Below, piece by piece: positions 1 to 7,424 of a DNA stretch of 64,000 bases. Source of the DNA: Streptomyces abyssalis (GTDB lineage Bacteria > Actinomycetota > Actinomycetes > Streptomycetales > Streptomycetaceae); the NCBI RefSeq assembly GCF_001751365.1, contig NZ_LJGT01000041.1, forward strand, positions 242,208 to 306,207. Reading direction: 5' to 3'. Every line of letters starts with the position of its first letter. Position 1 is the stretch's first letter. Position numbers and translations under genes: made by a program. The notes below the pieces were generated by a model. The model worked only from the letters and a program-made list of their open reading frames with translations, had not been told where the DNA came from and ran no database searches.

Positions 1-2
1 AC

Positions 3-167
3 CTGATCAAGGCCGGCGTCATCGACCCGGTCAAGGTCACGCGCTCCGCGCTGGAGAACGCGGCGTCGATCGCGTCGCTGATGCTGACGACCGAGACGCT
101 GGTCGTCGAGAAGCCGGAGGAGGAAGAGCCGGCAGCGGGTGGCCACGGCCACGGCCACGCGCACTGA
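3..167 (+). CDS. groL1: 60 kDa chaperonin GroEL1, C-terminal end (partial)
   Basis: The last 54 residues of GroEL, truncated by the window edge; the first whole codon begins at base 3. The visible part has the conserved helix with ALENAASIASLMLTTE and the KPEEEE stretch that ends all GroELs. The tail is not the usual Gly-Gly-Met repeat but the His-rich GGHGHGHAH. In actinobacteria with two groEL genes, the His-rich tail marks the groES-linked copy, groEL1, so groES is expected just upstream, outside the window. The product is a cytosolic ATP-dependent folding chamber; the His tail is thought to bind metal. A terminator follows 26 bp after the stop. HrcA/CIRCE control is usual for this operon, but the promoter is not in view. 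Confidence 0.95.
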   Translation: MIKAGVIDPVKVTRSALENAASIASLMLTTETLVVEKPEEEEPAAGGHGHGHAH

Positions 168-192
168 CGCCGACGCGTCAGCCCACCCGACC

Positions 193-229
193 GAGGCCCG
201 GTGCTCCCCGCTTGGGGGCGCCGGGCCTC
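193..229 (+). terminator. Terminator hairpin after groEL1
   Basis: A perfect 9-bp stem GAGGCCCGG / CCGGGCCTC (193-201 with 221-229) with a further inner pairing TCCCC/GGGGG around GCTT. It lies 26 bp after the groEL1 stop, so it is the likely transcription end of the chaperonin operon. There is no clear U-tract, as is normal in Streptomyces. Confidence 0.7.
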
Positions 230-298
230 TGGTTGTCCGACTGGGCCCGCCGCGTGTTCGCGTGCGGTGTGTTCGGGGTTCCGGGTGCGTGCCGCTGC

Positions 299-409
299 GG
301 CGGTGGCTCCGGGAAGGCATGATTTACCTCCCTGTACCGGTACGGGGACCTGTTCTGGCTCCCATATGGCGGTCCGCAAATCATGCTTGAGTTTCCCGGA
401 GCCACCGCC
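299..409. repeat. Long interrupted hairpin
   Basis: Two nested perfect inverted repeats: a 17-bp outer arm (299-315 with 393-409, GGCGGTGGCTCCGGGAA and its complement) and a 9-bp inner arm GCATGATTT (317-325) with AAATCATGC (378-386). Together they give about 26 paired bases around a 52-base loop, which itself holds the palindrome GTACCGGTAC. It lies in a gene-free stretch and crosses the left end of the inverted-repeat element 322-744. It could be a structured RNA, a strong terminator or a mobile-element end. I do not recognise a known family. Confidence 0.6.
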
Positions 410-744
410 TCCGCGTCCCACCCCCTCCGGTCGTCCGAGCGGCTTTCCCCTGGTGGTTCCCGGACAGGTTGCGGGTTGCTGCCGTGCGGACCTTTCGGCA
501 CGTGTACGTGCCTTGCGGCTCCAACCATCGGTGTTCAGGGGCCCGTTGGGCCCTGCCGTGGTCCGAGAGCGGCAGCGGGTCCGACGGGAGGAACGAGGCA
601 ACTGACTGGGGCCACCGGCGGGGAGCCGCCGACGGAGGGGAGGGGGCGGGACGCGCAGGGGTGCGTGTCCGGACGCTTGCCCGTGATTTGCCGACCGGCA
701 CATGGAGGGCTGAACAAGCAGGCTGACGGTTCAGGGAGGTAAAT
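322..744. mobile_element. Possible MITE-like element (423 bp, 18-bp terminal inverted repeats)
   Basis: The ends are inverted repeats, 17 of 18 identical: ATTTACCTCCCTGTACCG at 322-339 and the complement of ATTTACCTCCCTGAACCG at 727-744. Both ends are flanked outside by the same triplet ATG (319-321 and 745-747), as a 3-bp target duplication would look. I see no convincing gene inside, so if mobile it would be non-autonomous. It occupies most of the 690-bp gap between groEL1 and the SDR gene; the rest of the gap (745-855) shows nothing I can name. The element could also be a pair of regulatory sites facing each other. Confidence 0.4.
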
Positions 745-855
745 ATGGGGTCTCCCCGCCGAAGGCAGGGGACGGGTCCGGACATGTACCCCGGAGCGGC
801 ACGCCCCCGCCACCAGAAACGCACCCCGAGGCGCACATGGCGACCCGCTGTGCGG

Positions 856-1629
856 TCAACGCGGCCCGAACCGCCGCCCCGTCGTCGAGGACGCCTTCGA
901 CAGCAGCTCCCTGGGAAGGAGCCTCGCCGCCCCCATGAGCGTCTTGTAACGCGCGTCCGGGATCGAGAGGTTCCGGCCGCGGACCAGGTCCTTCATCGCC
1001 GCGGCCACCACCGCGTCCGCGTCCAGCCACATCCACCGCGGAACGCTGCCCGCGTCCATCCCGGCGCGCTCGTGGAACTCCGTCCGTACGAAACCGGGGC
1101 ACAGGGCCATCAGCCGCACCCCCGACCCCGCCAGATCCTTCGCCGCGCCCTGCGTGAACTGGACGACCCATGCCTTGCTCGCCCCGTACGTGCCCCGCGG
1201 CACGAACGCCGCGACCGAGGCGACATTCACGACACCGCCGCGCCCCCGCTCCCGCATGCTCGCCGCCCCCGCCGAGGTGAGCCGGAGCACGGCCTCGCAG
1301 TGGACCTTGAGCATCGTGAGCTCGTCCTGCATGGGGACGTCGAGGTAGGTGCCCTTGTTGCCGAAGCCCGCGTTGTTGATCAGCAGATCCACGGGATGCT
1401 CCCGGTCTGCCAGCCGGTCCTCGACGGCCGAGATGCCGTCCTCCGTGGCCAGGTCGGCCTTCAGGACGGACGCCTCGACACCGTGCAGGTCGTGGAGCCG
1501 TGTCGCCTGTTCCCACAGGCGGTCCTTGTCGCGGGCGACCAGTACGAGGTGGTGTCCGTCCCGGGCGAGCCGCCGGGCGAAGGCGGCCCCGAGGCCGGAG
1601 GTCGCTCCCGTGATCAGCGCAGTCGTCAT
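856..1629 (-). CDS. SDR-family short-chain dehydrogenase/reductase
   Basis: A classical short-chain dehydrogenase of 257 residues, the usual family length. The cofactor motif TGATSGLGAAFA follows the first beta strand, ARD precedes helix C, NNAG (in LLINNAGFGNKG) is present, and the catalytic triad is visible as Ser in NVASVAA and Tyr-Lys in YGASKAW. The basic residues after the glycine motif suggest NADP(H). The substrate cannot be read from the sequence. I start at ATG 1629 (MTTALITG); an in-frame GTG three codons upstream (1638) is possible, and neither has a clear ribosome site. The MOSC gene ends only 21 bp upstream in the same direction, so the two may be co-transcribed. Confidence 0.9.
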   Translation of the reverse strand: MTTALITGATSGLGAAFARRLARDGHHLVLVARDKDRLWEQATRLHDLHGVEASVLKADLATEDGISAVEDRLADREHPVDLLINNAGFGNKGTYLDVPMQDELTMLKVHCEAVLRLTSAGAASMRERGRGGVVNVASVAAFVPRGTYGASKAWVVQFTQGAAKDLAGSGVRLMALCPGFVRTEFHERAGMDAGSVPRWMWLDADAVVAAAMKDLVRGRNLSIPDARYKTLMGAARLLPRELLSKASSTTGRRFGPR

Positions 1630-1650
1630 GGGGGGCACGCTATCCGCGCT

Positions 1651-2313
1651 TCAGCCGCCCGTACGCCGCAGGGCCTTGCCCCGCGCCTCCGGGTGCAGCG
1701 CGTCGCCCGCGGCGAGGACGCGCGGCAGCAGCTCGGGCTCCCGTGTCAGCGCGCGGAAGAGGAAGCTCACGGTCACCTCGTGGTCCGGGCGGTGGACGAT
1801 GACCACGCCGTCCCCGGCGCACACCGCCCCCGGCTGGACCACGCGCAGATACGCGCCGGGCAGGGCCCGCTCGGTGAAGCGCTTGACCCAGCCGCGCTCG
1901 TCGAGCCAGCCCGCGAAGGTACGGCAGGGAATGCGCGGCGCGGTCACCTCCAGGACCACTTGGTCCCCGATGAGCCAGCGCTCGCCGATCCGCGCACCGT
2001 TCACATCCAGCCCCTCGGTCGTGAGGTTCTCGCCGAAGCAGCCTGGGTCGAGGTCCCGGCCGAGTTCACGGGCCCATCCGTCGAGGTCCTCGCGTGCGTA
2101 GGCGTACACGGCCTGGTGGTCGCCGCCGTGGTGGCGCATGTCGCCGATGGTGTCGTCGGCGAGGGCGCTTCCGCCGGTGCCCTTCGGGCCTGGCGCGGAG
2201 ACGCCGACGGGCCCGGAGGCCGGACGCTTGTCGATGCCGGTCAGGCTCCCCGGTGCGTCGGTGTACGAGGGGGCGCGCAGCGGCTTGGCGACGTTGACGG
2301 ACAGAAGGTTCAT
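1651..2313 (-). CDS. MOSC domain-containing protein
   Basis: A 220-residue stand-alone MOSC domain protein (YiiM type). Seen are MRHHGGDHQAVYAYA near the middle, GCFGENLTTEGLD, and RIPCRTFAGWLDERGWVKRF with the conserved Cys that the family uses to bind a sulfur-carrying or molybdenum cofactor. The YiiM relatives reduce N-hydroxylated compounds and may transfer sulfur; the exact role here is inference. The start at ATG 2313 (MNLLSVNV) is fixed by homology, because upstream codons in the same frame overlap whiD out of frame. It lies between whiD and the SDR gene, all on the minus strand. Confidence 0.88.
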   Translation of the reverse strand: MNLLSVNVAKPLRAPSYTDAPGSLTGIDKRPASGPVGVSAPGPKGTGGSALADDTIGDMRHHGGDHQAVYAYAREDLDGWARELGRDLDPGCFGENLTTEGLDVNGARIGERWLIGDQVVLEVTAPRIPCRTFAGWLDERGWVKRFTERALPGAYLRVVQPGAVCAGDGVVIVHRPDHEVTVSFLFRALTREPELLPRVLAAGDALHPEARGKALRRTGG

Positions 2314-2470
2314 GAGCGTCAGGCTAAATGGGTGAATCTCCGCGGACGACCGAGTTCCGCGGCGGCGGCGAACGAGGCGGCAGCGGCGGCGAGATGACGC
2401 CGGCGACGAAGACCGAAGGGCCGAAGGGACAACCCCCTGAGCGTGAAGCGCCCAGGGTGAACGTTTCTGC

Positions 2471-2782
2471 TCAGTTCTGGCCGTCGGGCACGGCGACGAG
2501 CCTGCTGCGCGCCCGGCCCATGAGCTCCTCGCGCTCGTCCTCGGTGAGCCCGCCCCACACGCCGTACGGCTCGCGCACCGCCAAGGCGTGCGCCGCGCAC
2601 TCCGAGCGGACGGGGCAGCGCATGCAGACCTCCTTCGCGGACGCCTCGCGCGCACTGCGGGCCGCGCCGCGCTCGCCCTCGGGGTGGAAGAAGAGAGAGC
2701 TGTCGACTCCGCGACAGGCGGCGAGCAGCTGCCAGTCCCACAGGTCTGCGTTGGGGCCCGGGAGGCGGGAGAAGTCTGCCAT
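2471..2782 (-). CDS. whiD: WhiB-family sporulation regulator WhiD
   Basis: A 103-residue Wbl protein. The four cluster ligands are visible: C23 (AACRG), C53 and C56 (CMRC) and C62 (SEC), followed by the GVWGG turn and a basic C-terminus. Wbl proteins carry an oxygen- and NO-sensitive [4Fe-4S] cluster and bind region 4 of the principal sigma factor. The opening MADFSRLPGPNADLWDWQLL is what I remember of Streptomyces WhiD, needed for late spore maturation. It is divergent from bldM across a 374-bp shared control region, the same arrangement as in S. coelicolor, and equals whiB3 in Mycobacterium. Confidence 0.96.
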   Translation of the reverse strand: MADFSRLPGPNADLWDWQLLAACRGVDSSLFFHPEGERGAARSAREASAKEVCMRCPVRSECAAHALAVREPYGVWGGLTEDEREELMGRARSRLVAVPDGQN

Positions 2783-3004
2783 TGCGTGTCCTCTCGTCGG
2801 CGTACTTGAGGCTCGCTCTCGCTCCGTCCATTTATAGACAAATATGACTCATTGCGAACCTAGCCGAAAGAAAGCGCGAAGCAGAACTAAGTCTGCTAAA
2901 TAGGGCAAAAGGTAAAAGACGCCACTCGGGGAAACCCTTCAGTGCGATGCGGCAGAACTGTGTACGCGCGATCACGTAGAGTGCTGATGGCGGTGGCCGA
3001 AACC
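2783..3004. promoter_or_regulatory. whiD-bldM divergent control region
   Basis: An AT-rich stretch, roughly 2820-2925, unusual for this genome, lies between two developmental regulators. It is where the whiD promoters and binding sites for developmental DNA-binding proteins would be expected. I can name no specific site here; the identifiable bldM promoter lies just to the right, at 3005-3032. Confidence 0.5.
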
Positions 3005-3032
3005 CGTAACTCTTTTGGGTGACCGTCGTTGA
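3005..3032 (+). promoter_or_regulatory. Sigma-BldN promoter of bldM
   Basis: CGTAAC (3005-3010), a 16-bp spacer, then CGTTGA (3027-3032). This is an exact match to the consensus known for the ECF sigma factor BldN, whose best-known target is the bldM P1 promoter. It leaves an untranslated leader of about 115 bases before the bldM start at 3157. Confidence 0.9.
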
Positions 3033-3156
3033 GTGTGCGGAGGCGGTTGGCGGAATGATCTCGGGCACTGGTGTCCGAGGGGTGTCAATCGCACAGGTGA
3101 CGATTCGTAACAGCCTGGAGGCTCAAGGTGACGCGCATCAGCTGCGGAGGGCGGTC

Positions 3157-3768
3157 ATGACATCCGTCCTCGTCTGCGACGATTCCCCGCTTGCCCGAGA
3201 GGCGCTCCGCCGCGCGGTCGCGACCGTGCCCGGCGTCGAGCGTGTGACGACGGCGGCCAACGGCGAGGAAGTCCTCCGCCGCTGGGGTGCCGACCGGTCC
3301 GACCTCATCCTCATGGATGTCCGCATGCCCGGTCTCGGTGGTGTGGAGACCGTGCGGCGACTGCTGTCGGCCGACCCCGGCGCCCGCATCATCATGCTGA
3401 CGGTGGCCGAGGATCTCGACGGAGTGGCACTGGCCGTGGCGGCGGGCGCCCGCGGCTACCTGCACAAGGACGCCTCGCGCGCGGAGCTGCGGGCCACCGT
3501 CACGCAGGCGCTGGCCGACCCGACGTGGCGGCTGGCACCCCGGCGGCTGCGTTCGGCCGAGATGGGGGCCGCCCCGACGCTCACCGCCCGTGAGATCCAG
3601 GTGCTCGAGGGCATGAGCCACGGCCGGTCCAACGCCGAGATCGGCCGGGAGCTCTTCCTCTCCGAGGACACGGTGAAGACCCACGCCCGGCGTCTGTTCA
3701 AGAAGCTCGGCGCCTCGGACCGCGCCCACGCCGTGGCTCTGGGCTTCCGCTGGGGTCTCGTTCGATAG
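3157..3768 (+). CDS. bldM: Response regulator BldM (developmental master regulator)
   Basis: 203 residues, the length of Streptomyces BldM. An N-terminal receiver domain (VLVCDDSPLAREAL, ILMDVRMPG with the Asp at the phosphorylation position, LTVAED, HKDAS) is followed by a LuxR/FixJ helix-turn-helix (LTAREIQVLEGMSHGRSNAEI, VKTHARRLFKKLG). BldM is an orphan regulator whose receiver is thought to work without phosphorylation; it acts as homodimer on early and as BldM-WhiI heterodimer on late sporulation genes. The start is ATG 3157 with GGAGG 7 bp upstream; upstream in-frame codons are untranslated leader. Transcription comes from the sigma-BldN promoter 125 bp upstream of the -10 to start region. 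Confidence 0.97.
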   Translation: MTSVLVCDDSPLAREALRRAVATVPGVERVTTAANGEEVLRRWGADRSDLILMDVRMPGLGGVETVRRLLSADPGARIIMLTVAEDLDGVALAVAAGARGYLHKDASRAELRATVTQALADPTWRLAPRRLRSAEMGAAPTLTAREIQVLEGMSHGRSNAEIGRELFLSEDTVKTHARRLFKKLGASDRAHAVALGFRWGLVR

Positions 3769-3956
3769 ATAGCTCACGTTCGCTCATGGCCCGCCCGTCC
3801 CCGCCTGCGAAGTTCCGCCACGCGCGGTCTTCGGGGCCGGCCCCGGGGGAAGGGCGGGGCGGCGTAAGCGGCCCAGGAATCCCGCGAGTGCCGCATGCTT
3901 GTTGTATGGAGTTCCTCGGGGACCGTTCGGTCAGGCGTGAGGGGAGGGCGCGGGAG

Positions 3957-4631
3957 ATGAGGGCCAGTGCCCCTGCTCATAACGCTTCGGTGCACAACCA
4001 GGGGCGCGGTGCGACGGAACGCTCGGCTCAGGTGCACCATGGACCGATGCGCAACGACGGGCACGACGACACCGCGGTCGTGAGCGCACTCGTACGACGC
4101 GCCAGGGAGGGCGACGAGCAGGCCACGCACGACCTCCTCGCCCACGTCCATCCGCTGGCGCTGCGCTACTGCCGCAGGCGGCTGACCCGACTGCCGGGCG
4201 ACGCAAGGCACTTCGTGGACGACCTCGCACAGGAGGTCTGCATCGCGGTGCTCTGCGCACTGCCGCGCTACCGCGACACCGGGAAACCCTTCGAGGCCTT
4301 CGTCGTGGCCATCGCCCAGCACAAGGTCGCCGATCTGCAGCGGGCCGCCATGCGCGGCCCCGGCAGTACGGCGGTGCCCTCCGACGAGATGCCCGAGCAG
4401 CCCGACGATTCGCTCGGCCCGGAGGAGCGCGCGCTGCTCAGCAGCGACGCGGCGTGGGCCAAGAAGCTGCTTGCCAATCTGCCGCAGCATCAGCGCGAGC
4501 TGGTGCTGCTGCGCGTCGCCGTCGGGCTCACCGCGGAGGAGACCGGCGAGATGCTCGGGATGTCGCCCGGGGCGGTACGTGTCGCCCAGCACAGGGCGCT
4601 GAGCAGGCTGAGGGCACTGGCGGAGCAGTAG
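3957..4631 (+). CDS. shbA: RNA polymerase sigma factor, SigD/ShbA type
   Basis: An ECF-like group 4 sigma factor. Region 2 is seen at ALVRRAREGDEQATHDLL through FVDDLAQEVCIAVLCALPRY, and region 4 at LPQHQRELVLLRVAVGLT with the helix-turn-helix EETGEMLGMSPGAVRVAQHRAL. The place between bldM and guaB equals sigD of M. tuberculosis (next to guaB2) and ShbA of S. griseus, reported to drive transcription of the principal sigma gene hrdB; I assign the name by that context. The start is uncertain: ATG 3957 has a strong GGGGAGGG and gives 224 residues; ATG 4047 (MRNDGHDD) gives 194 residues and fits the conserved part better. No anti-sigma gene follows, unlike sigD-rsdA of Mycobacterium. Confidence 0.9.
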   Translation: MRASAPAHNASVHNQGRGATERSAQVHHGPMRNDGHDDTAVVSALVRRAREGDEQATHDLLAHVHPLALRYCRRRLTRLPGDARHFVDDLAQEVCIAVLCALPRYRDTGKPFEAFVVAIAQHKVADLQRAAMRGPGSTAVPSDEMPEQPDDSLGPEERALLSSDAAWAKKLLANLPQHQRELVLLRVAVGLTAEETGEMLGMSPGAVRVAQHRALSRLRALAEQ

Positions 4632-4684
4632 TTCCGGGCCGTTTAGCATGGACTTTCACCCCGGGCCAGCATTGGAAAGGTGTC

Positions 4685-6202
4685 ATGACAGCGAACGACG
4701 GAGTCGGAATCGAAGCCGGAGTACCTGCGAAGTTCGCCATGCTCGGGCTGACGTTCGACGACGTGCTGCTGCTGCCCGGCGAGTCCGACATGGCTCCCGG
4801 TGACATCGACACCGGCTCGCGGATCTCCCGCAACGTCCGCGTGAACGTACCGCTGCTGTCGGCGGCGATGGACAAGGTCACCGAGTCCAGGATGGCCATC
4901 GCGATGGCCCGTCAGGGCGGCGTCGGCGTGCTGCACCGCAATCTGTCGATCGAGGACCAGGCGGCCCAGGTCGACAGGGTCAAGCGCTCCGAGTCCGGCA
5001 TGGTCGCCGACCCGATCACGATCCGTCCGGACGCGACGCTGGGTGACGCCGACGTGCTCTGCGGCCGCTTCCGCATCAGCGGCGTGCCCGTCACCGACGA
5101 GGCAGGCAAGCTGCTCGGCATCGTCACCAACCGTGACATGGCCTTCGAGTCCGACCGCGACCGGCCTGTGCGCGAGCTGATGACGCCGATGCCGCTGGTC
5201 ACCGGCAAGGTCGGCATCTCGCGGAACGACGCGATGGAGCTGCTGCGCCGTCACAAGATCGAGAAGCTGCCGCTGGTCGACGACGCCGGCGTCATCAAGG
5301 GGCTCATCACCGTCAAGGACTTCGTGAAGGCCGAGCAGTATCCGCTCGCCGCGAAGGACCCGGACGGCAGGCTCGTCGTCGGTGCGGCCGTCGGTGTCGC
5401 CGGGGACGCGTACGAGCGTGCGCAGGCCCTGATCGAGGCGGGCGTGGACTTCGTCGTGGTGGACACCGCGCACGGTCACTCGCGGCTCGTCGGCGACATG
5501 GTCGCAAAGATCAAGTCGAACTCCCCGGTCGACGTCGTCGGTGGCAACGTCGCCACCCGTCAAGGTGCGCAGACGCTGATCGACGCCGGGGCCGACGGCA
5601 TCAAGGTCGGTGTCGGGCCGGGTTCCATCTGCACGACGCGCGTCGTCGCGGGCATCGGGGTGCCGCAGGTGACGGCGATCCACGAGGCCTCGCTCGCCGC
5701 GCAGGAGGCCGGGGTCCCGGTCATCGGCGACGGCGGCCTGCAGTACAGCGGCGACATCGCGAAGGCCCTGGTGGCGGGCGCCGACACGGTGATGCTCGGG
5801 TCGCTTCTCGCCGGCTGCGAGGAGTCGCCCGGCGAGCTGCTGTTCATCAACGGCAAGCAGTTCAAGTCCTACCGTGGAATGGGCTCGCTGGGCGCGATGC
5901 AGTCGCGGGGCGAGCAGAAGTCGTACTCGAAGGACCGCTACTTCCAGGAAGAGGTCGGCGGGGACGACAAGCTCATCCCCGAGGGCGTCGAGGGACAGGT
6001 GCCCTACCGGGGCCCGCTCGGTGCCGTGGTGCACCAACTGGTCGGCGGTCTCAAGCAGTCGATGTTCTACGTCGGCGGGCGCACCGTGCCGGAGATGAAG
6101 GCGAACGGCAGGTTCGTACGCATCACCTCGGCAGGGCTGAAGGAGAGCCACCCGCACGACGTCCAGATGACGACCGAGGCGCCGAACTACTCACGACGCT
6201 GA
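4685..6202 (+). CDS. guaB: IMP dehydrogenase
   Basis: 505 residues, full length. It oxidises IMP to XMP with NAD+, the first committed step to GMP. Seen are the N-terminal FDDVLLLPGESD, the tandem CBS (Bateman) domains at about residues 105-220, the catalytic loop GPGSICTTRVVAG with the active Cys, the GGLQYSGDIAKAL phosphate site, and the flap with SRGEQKSYSKDRY. The start is ATG 4685 with GGAAAGG 5 bp upstream; a likely -10 TTTAGCAT lies at about 4644. A small hairpin GCCCGG/CCGGGC (6203-6220) follows the stop. The GuaB3 paralogue follows after 89 bp, as in Mycobacterium. Confidence 0.97.
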   Translation: MTANDGVGIEAGVPAKFAMLGLTFDDVLLLPGESDMAPGDIDTGSRISRNVRVNVPLLSAAMDKVTESRMAIAMARQGGVGVLHRNLSIEDQAAQVDRVKRSESGMVADPITIRPDATLGDADVLCGRFRISGVPVTDEAGKLLGIVTNRDMAFESDRDRPVRELMTPMPLVTGKVGISRNDAMELLRRHKIEKLPLVDDAGVIKGLITVKDFVKAEQYPLAAKDPDGRLVVGAAVGVAGDAYERAQALIEAGVDFVVVDTAHGHSRLVGDMVAKIKSNSPVDVVGGNVATRQGAQTLIDAGADGIKVGVGPGSICTTRVVAGIGVPQVTAIHEASLAAQEAGVPVIGDGGLQYSGDIAKALVAGADTVMLGSLLAGCEESPGELLFINGKQFKSYRGMGSLGAMQSRGEQKSYSKDRYFQEEVGGDDKLIPEGVEGQVPYRGPLGAVVHQLVGGLKQSMFYVGGRTVPEMKANGRFVRITSAGLKESHPHDVQMTTEAPNYSRR

Positions 6203-6291
6203 GCCCGGCACCCACCGGGCCGCAGGGCGCCGCCTGTCGGTGATACTGGAGCGGCAGCAGAGCACAGCGCACGGCGAGAAGGGCTTCACAG

Positions 6292-7401
6292 GTGACAGAG
6301 ATCGAGATCGGGCGCGGCAAGCGCGGGCGCCGGGCGTACGCCTTCGACGACATCGCTGTGGTGCCCAGCCGCCGCACGCGTGACCCCAAAGAGGTCTCGA
6401 TCGCCTGGCAGATCGACGCCTACCGCTTCGAACTGCCCTTCATGGCCGCCCCGATGGACTCCGTCGTGTCACCCGCCACCGCGATCCGCATCGGTGAGCT
6501 GGGCGGGCTCGGTGTGCTCAACCTCGAAGGGCTCTGGACGCGTTACGAGGACCCGGAGCCGCTGCTCGCCGAGATCGCCGAGCTGGACGAGCGCACCGCC
6601 AACCGCCGGATGCAGGAGATCTACGCGGAGCCGGTCAAGGAGGAGCTGATCGGCGAGCGGATCAAGGAGGTGCGTGACGCGGGCGTGGTGACGGCCGCCG
6701 CGCTCTCTCCGCAGCGAACGGTCCAGTTCTCCAAGGCGGTTGTCGACGCGGGCGTCGATCTCTTCGTCATCCGCGGTACGACCGTCTCCGCCGAGCACGT
6801 GTCGGGGGCGGCGGAGCCGCTCAACCTCAAGCAGTTCATCTACGAGCTGGATGTGCCCGTCATCGTGGGCGGCTGCGCCACGTACACGGCGGCGCTGCAT
6901 CTGATGCGCACCGGCGCGGCCGGTGTGCTGGTCGGCTTCGGCGGCGGCGCCGCGCACACGACGCGGAACGTGCTGGGTATCCAGGTGCCGATGGCGACCG
7001 CTGTGGCCGATGTCGCAGCGGCGCGCCGGGACTACCTGGACGAGTCGGGCGGCCGCTACGTACACGTCATCGCGGACGGCGGCGTCGGCTGGTCCGGCGA
7101 CCTGCCCAAGGCGGTGGCCTGCGGCTCCGACGCGGTGATGATGGGCTCGCCGCTGGCCAGGGCCACGGACGCGCCGGGCCGCGGGCACCACTGGGGCATG
7201 GAGGCCGTGCACGGTGACGTGCCGCGCGGCAAGCGGATGGACCTGGGCGCGGTCGGTACGACGGAGGAGATCCTGCTCGGTCCCTCGCACACCCCGGACG
7301 GCTCGATGAACTTCTTCGGCGCGCTGCGCCGTGCGATGGCGACCACCGGCTACTCGGAGCTCAAGGAGTTCCAGCGGGTGGAGGTCACGGTCACGGGGTG
7401 A
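6292..7401 (+). CDS. guaB3: GuaB3-family IMP dehydrogenase-related protein
   Basis: 369 residues, without CBS domains. It has the same barrel as IMP dehydrogenase (YAFDDIAVVPSRRTRDP, FMAAPMDSVVSP, ADGGVGWSGDLPKAVACGSD), but the loop that carries the catalytic Cys in GuaB reads GGGAAHTTR, so the Cys is gone. This is the hallmark of the actinobacterial GuaB3 group; at least one cyanobacterial member has been described as GMP-reductase-like, but the role here is open. The start is GTG 6292 (VTEIEIGRGKRGRRAY) with GAGAAGGG upstream. It lies directly behind guaB. Confidence 0.92.
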   Translation: MTEIEIGRGKRGRRAYAFDDIAVVPSRRTRDPKEVSIAWQIDAYRFELPFMAAPMDSVVSPATAIRIGELGGLGVLNLEGLWTRYEDPEPLLAEIAELDERTANRRMQEIYAEPVKEELIGERIKEVRDAGVVTAAALSPQRTVQFSKAVVDAGVDLFVIRGTTVSAEHVSGAAEPLNLKQFIYELDVPVIVGGCATYTAALHLMRTGAAGVLVGFGGGAAHTTRNVLGIQVPMATAVADVAAARRDYLDESGGRYVHVIADGGVGWSGDLPKAVACGSDAVMMGSPLARATDAPGRGHHWGMEAVHGDVPRGKRMDLGAVGTTEEILLGPSHTPDGSMNFFGALRRAMATTGYSELKEFQRVEVTVTG

Positions 7402-7424
7402 CCCGCAGGGGATGAGCCGCCCCG

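Noticed and set aside
178..836. Several 85- to 150-codon frames in the gap after groEL1
   Set aside because: Composition is Arg/Pro/Gly-rich noise, no ribosome sites, overlapping frames on both strands, and the inverted repeats explain the region better.
745..2397. Plus-strand 550-codon frame opposite the SDR and MOSC genes
   Set aside because: It is antisense to two genes with clear motifs and shows no domain of its own.
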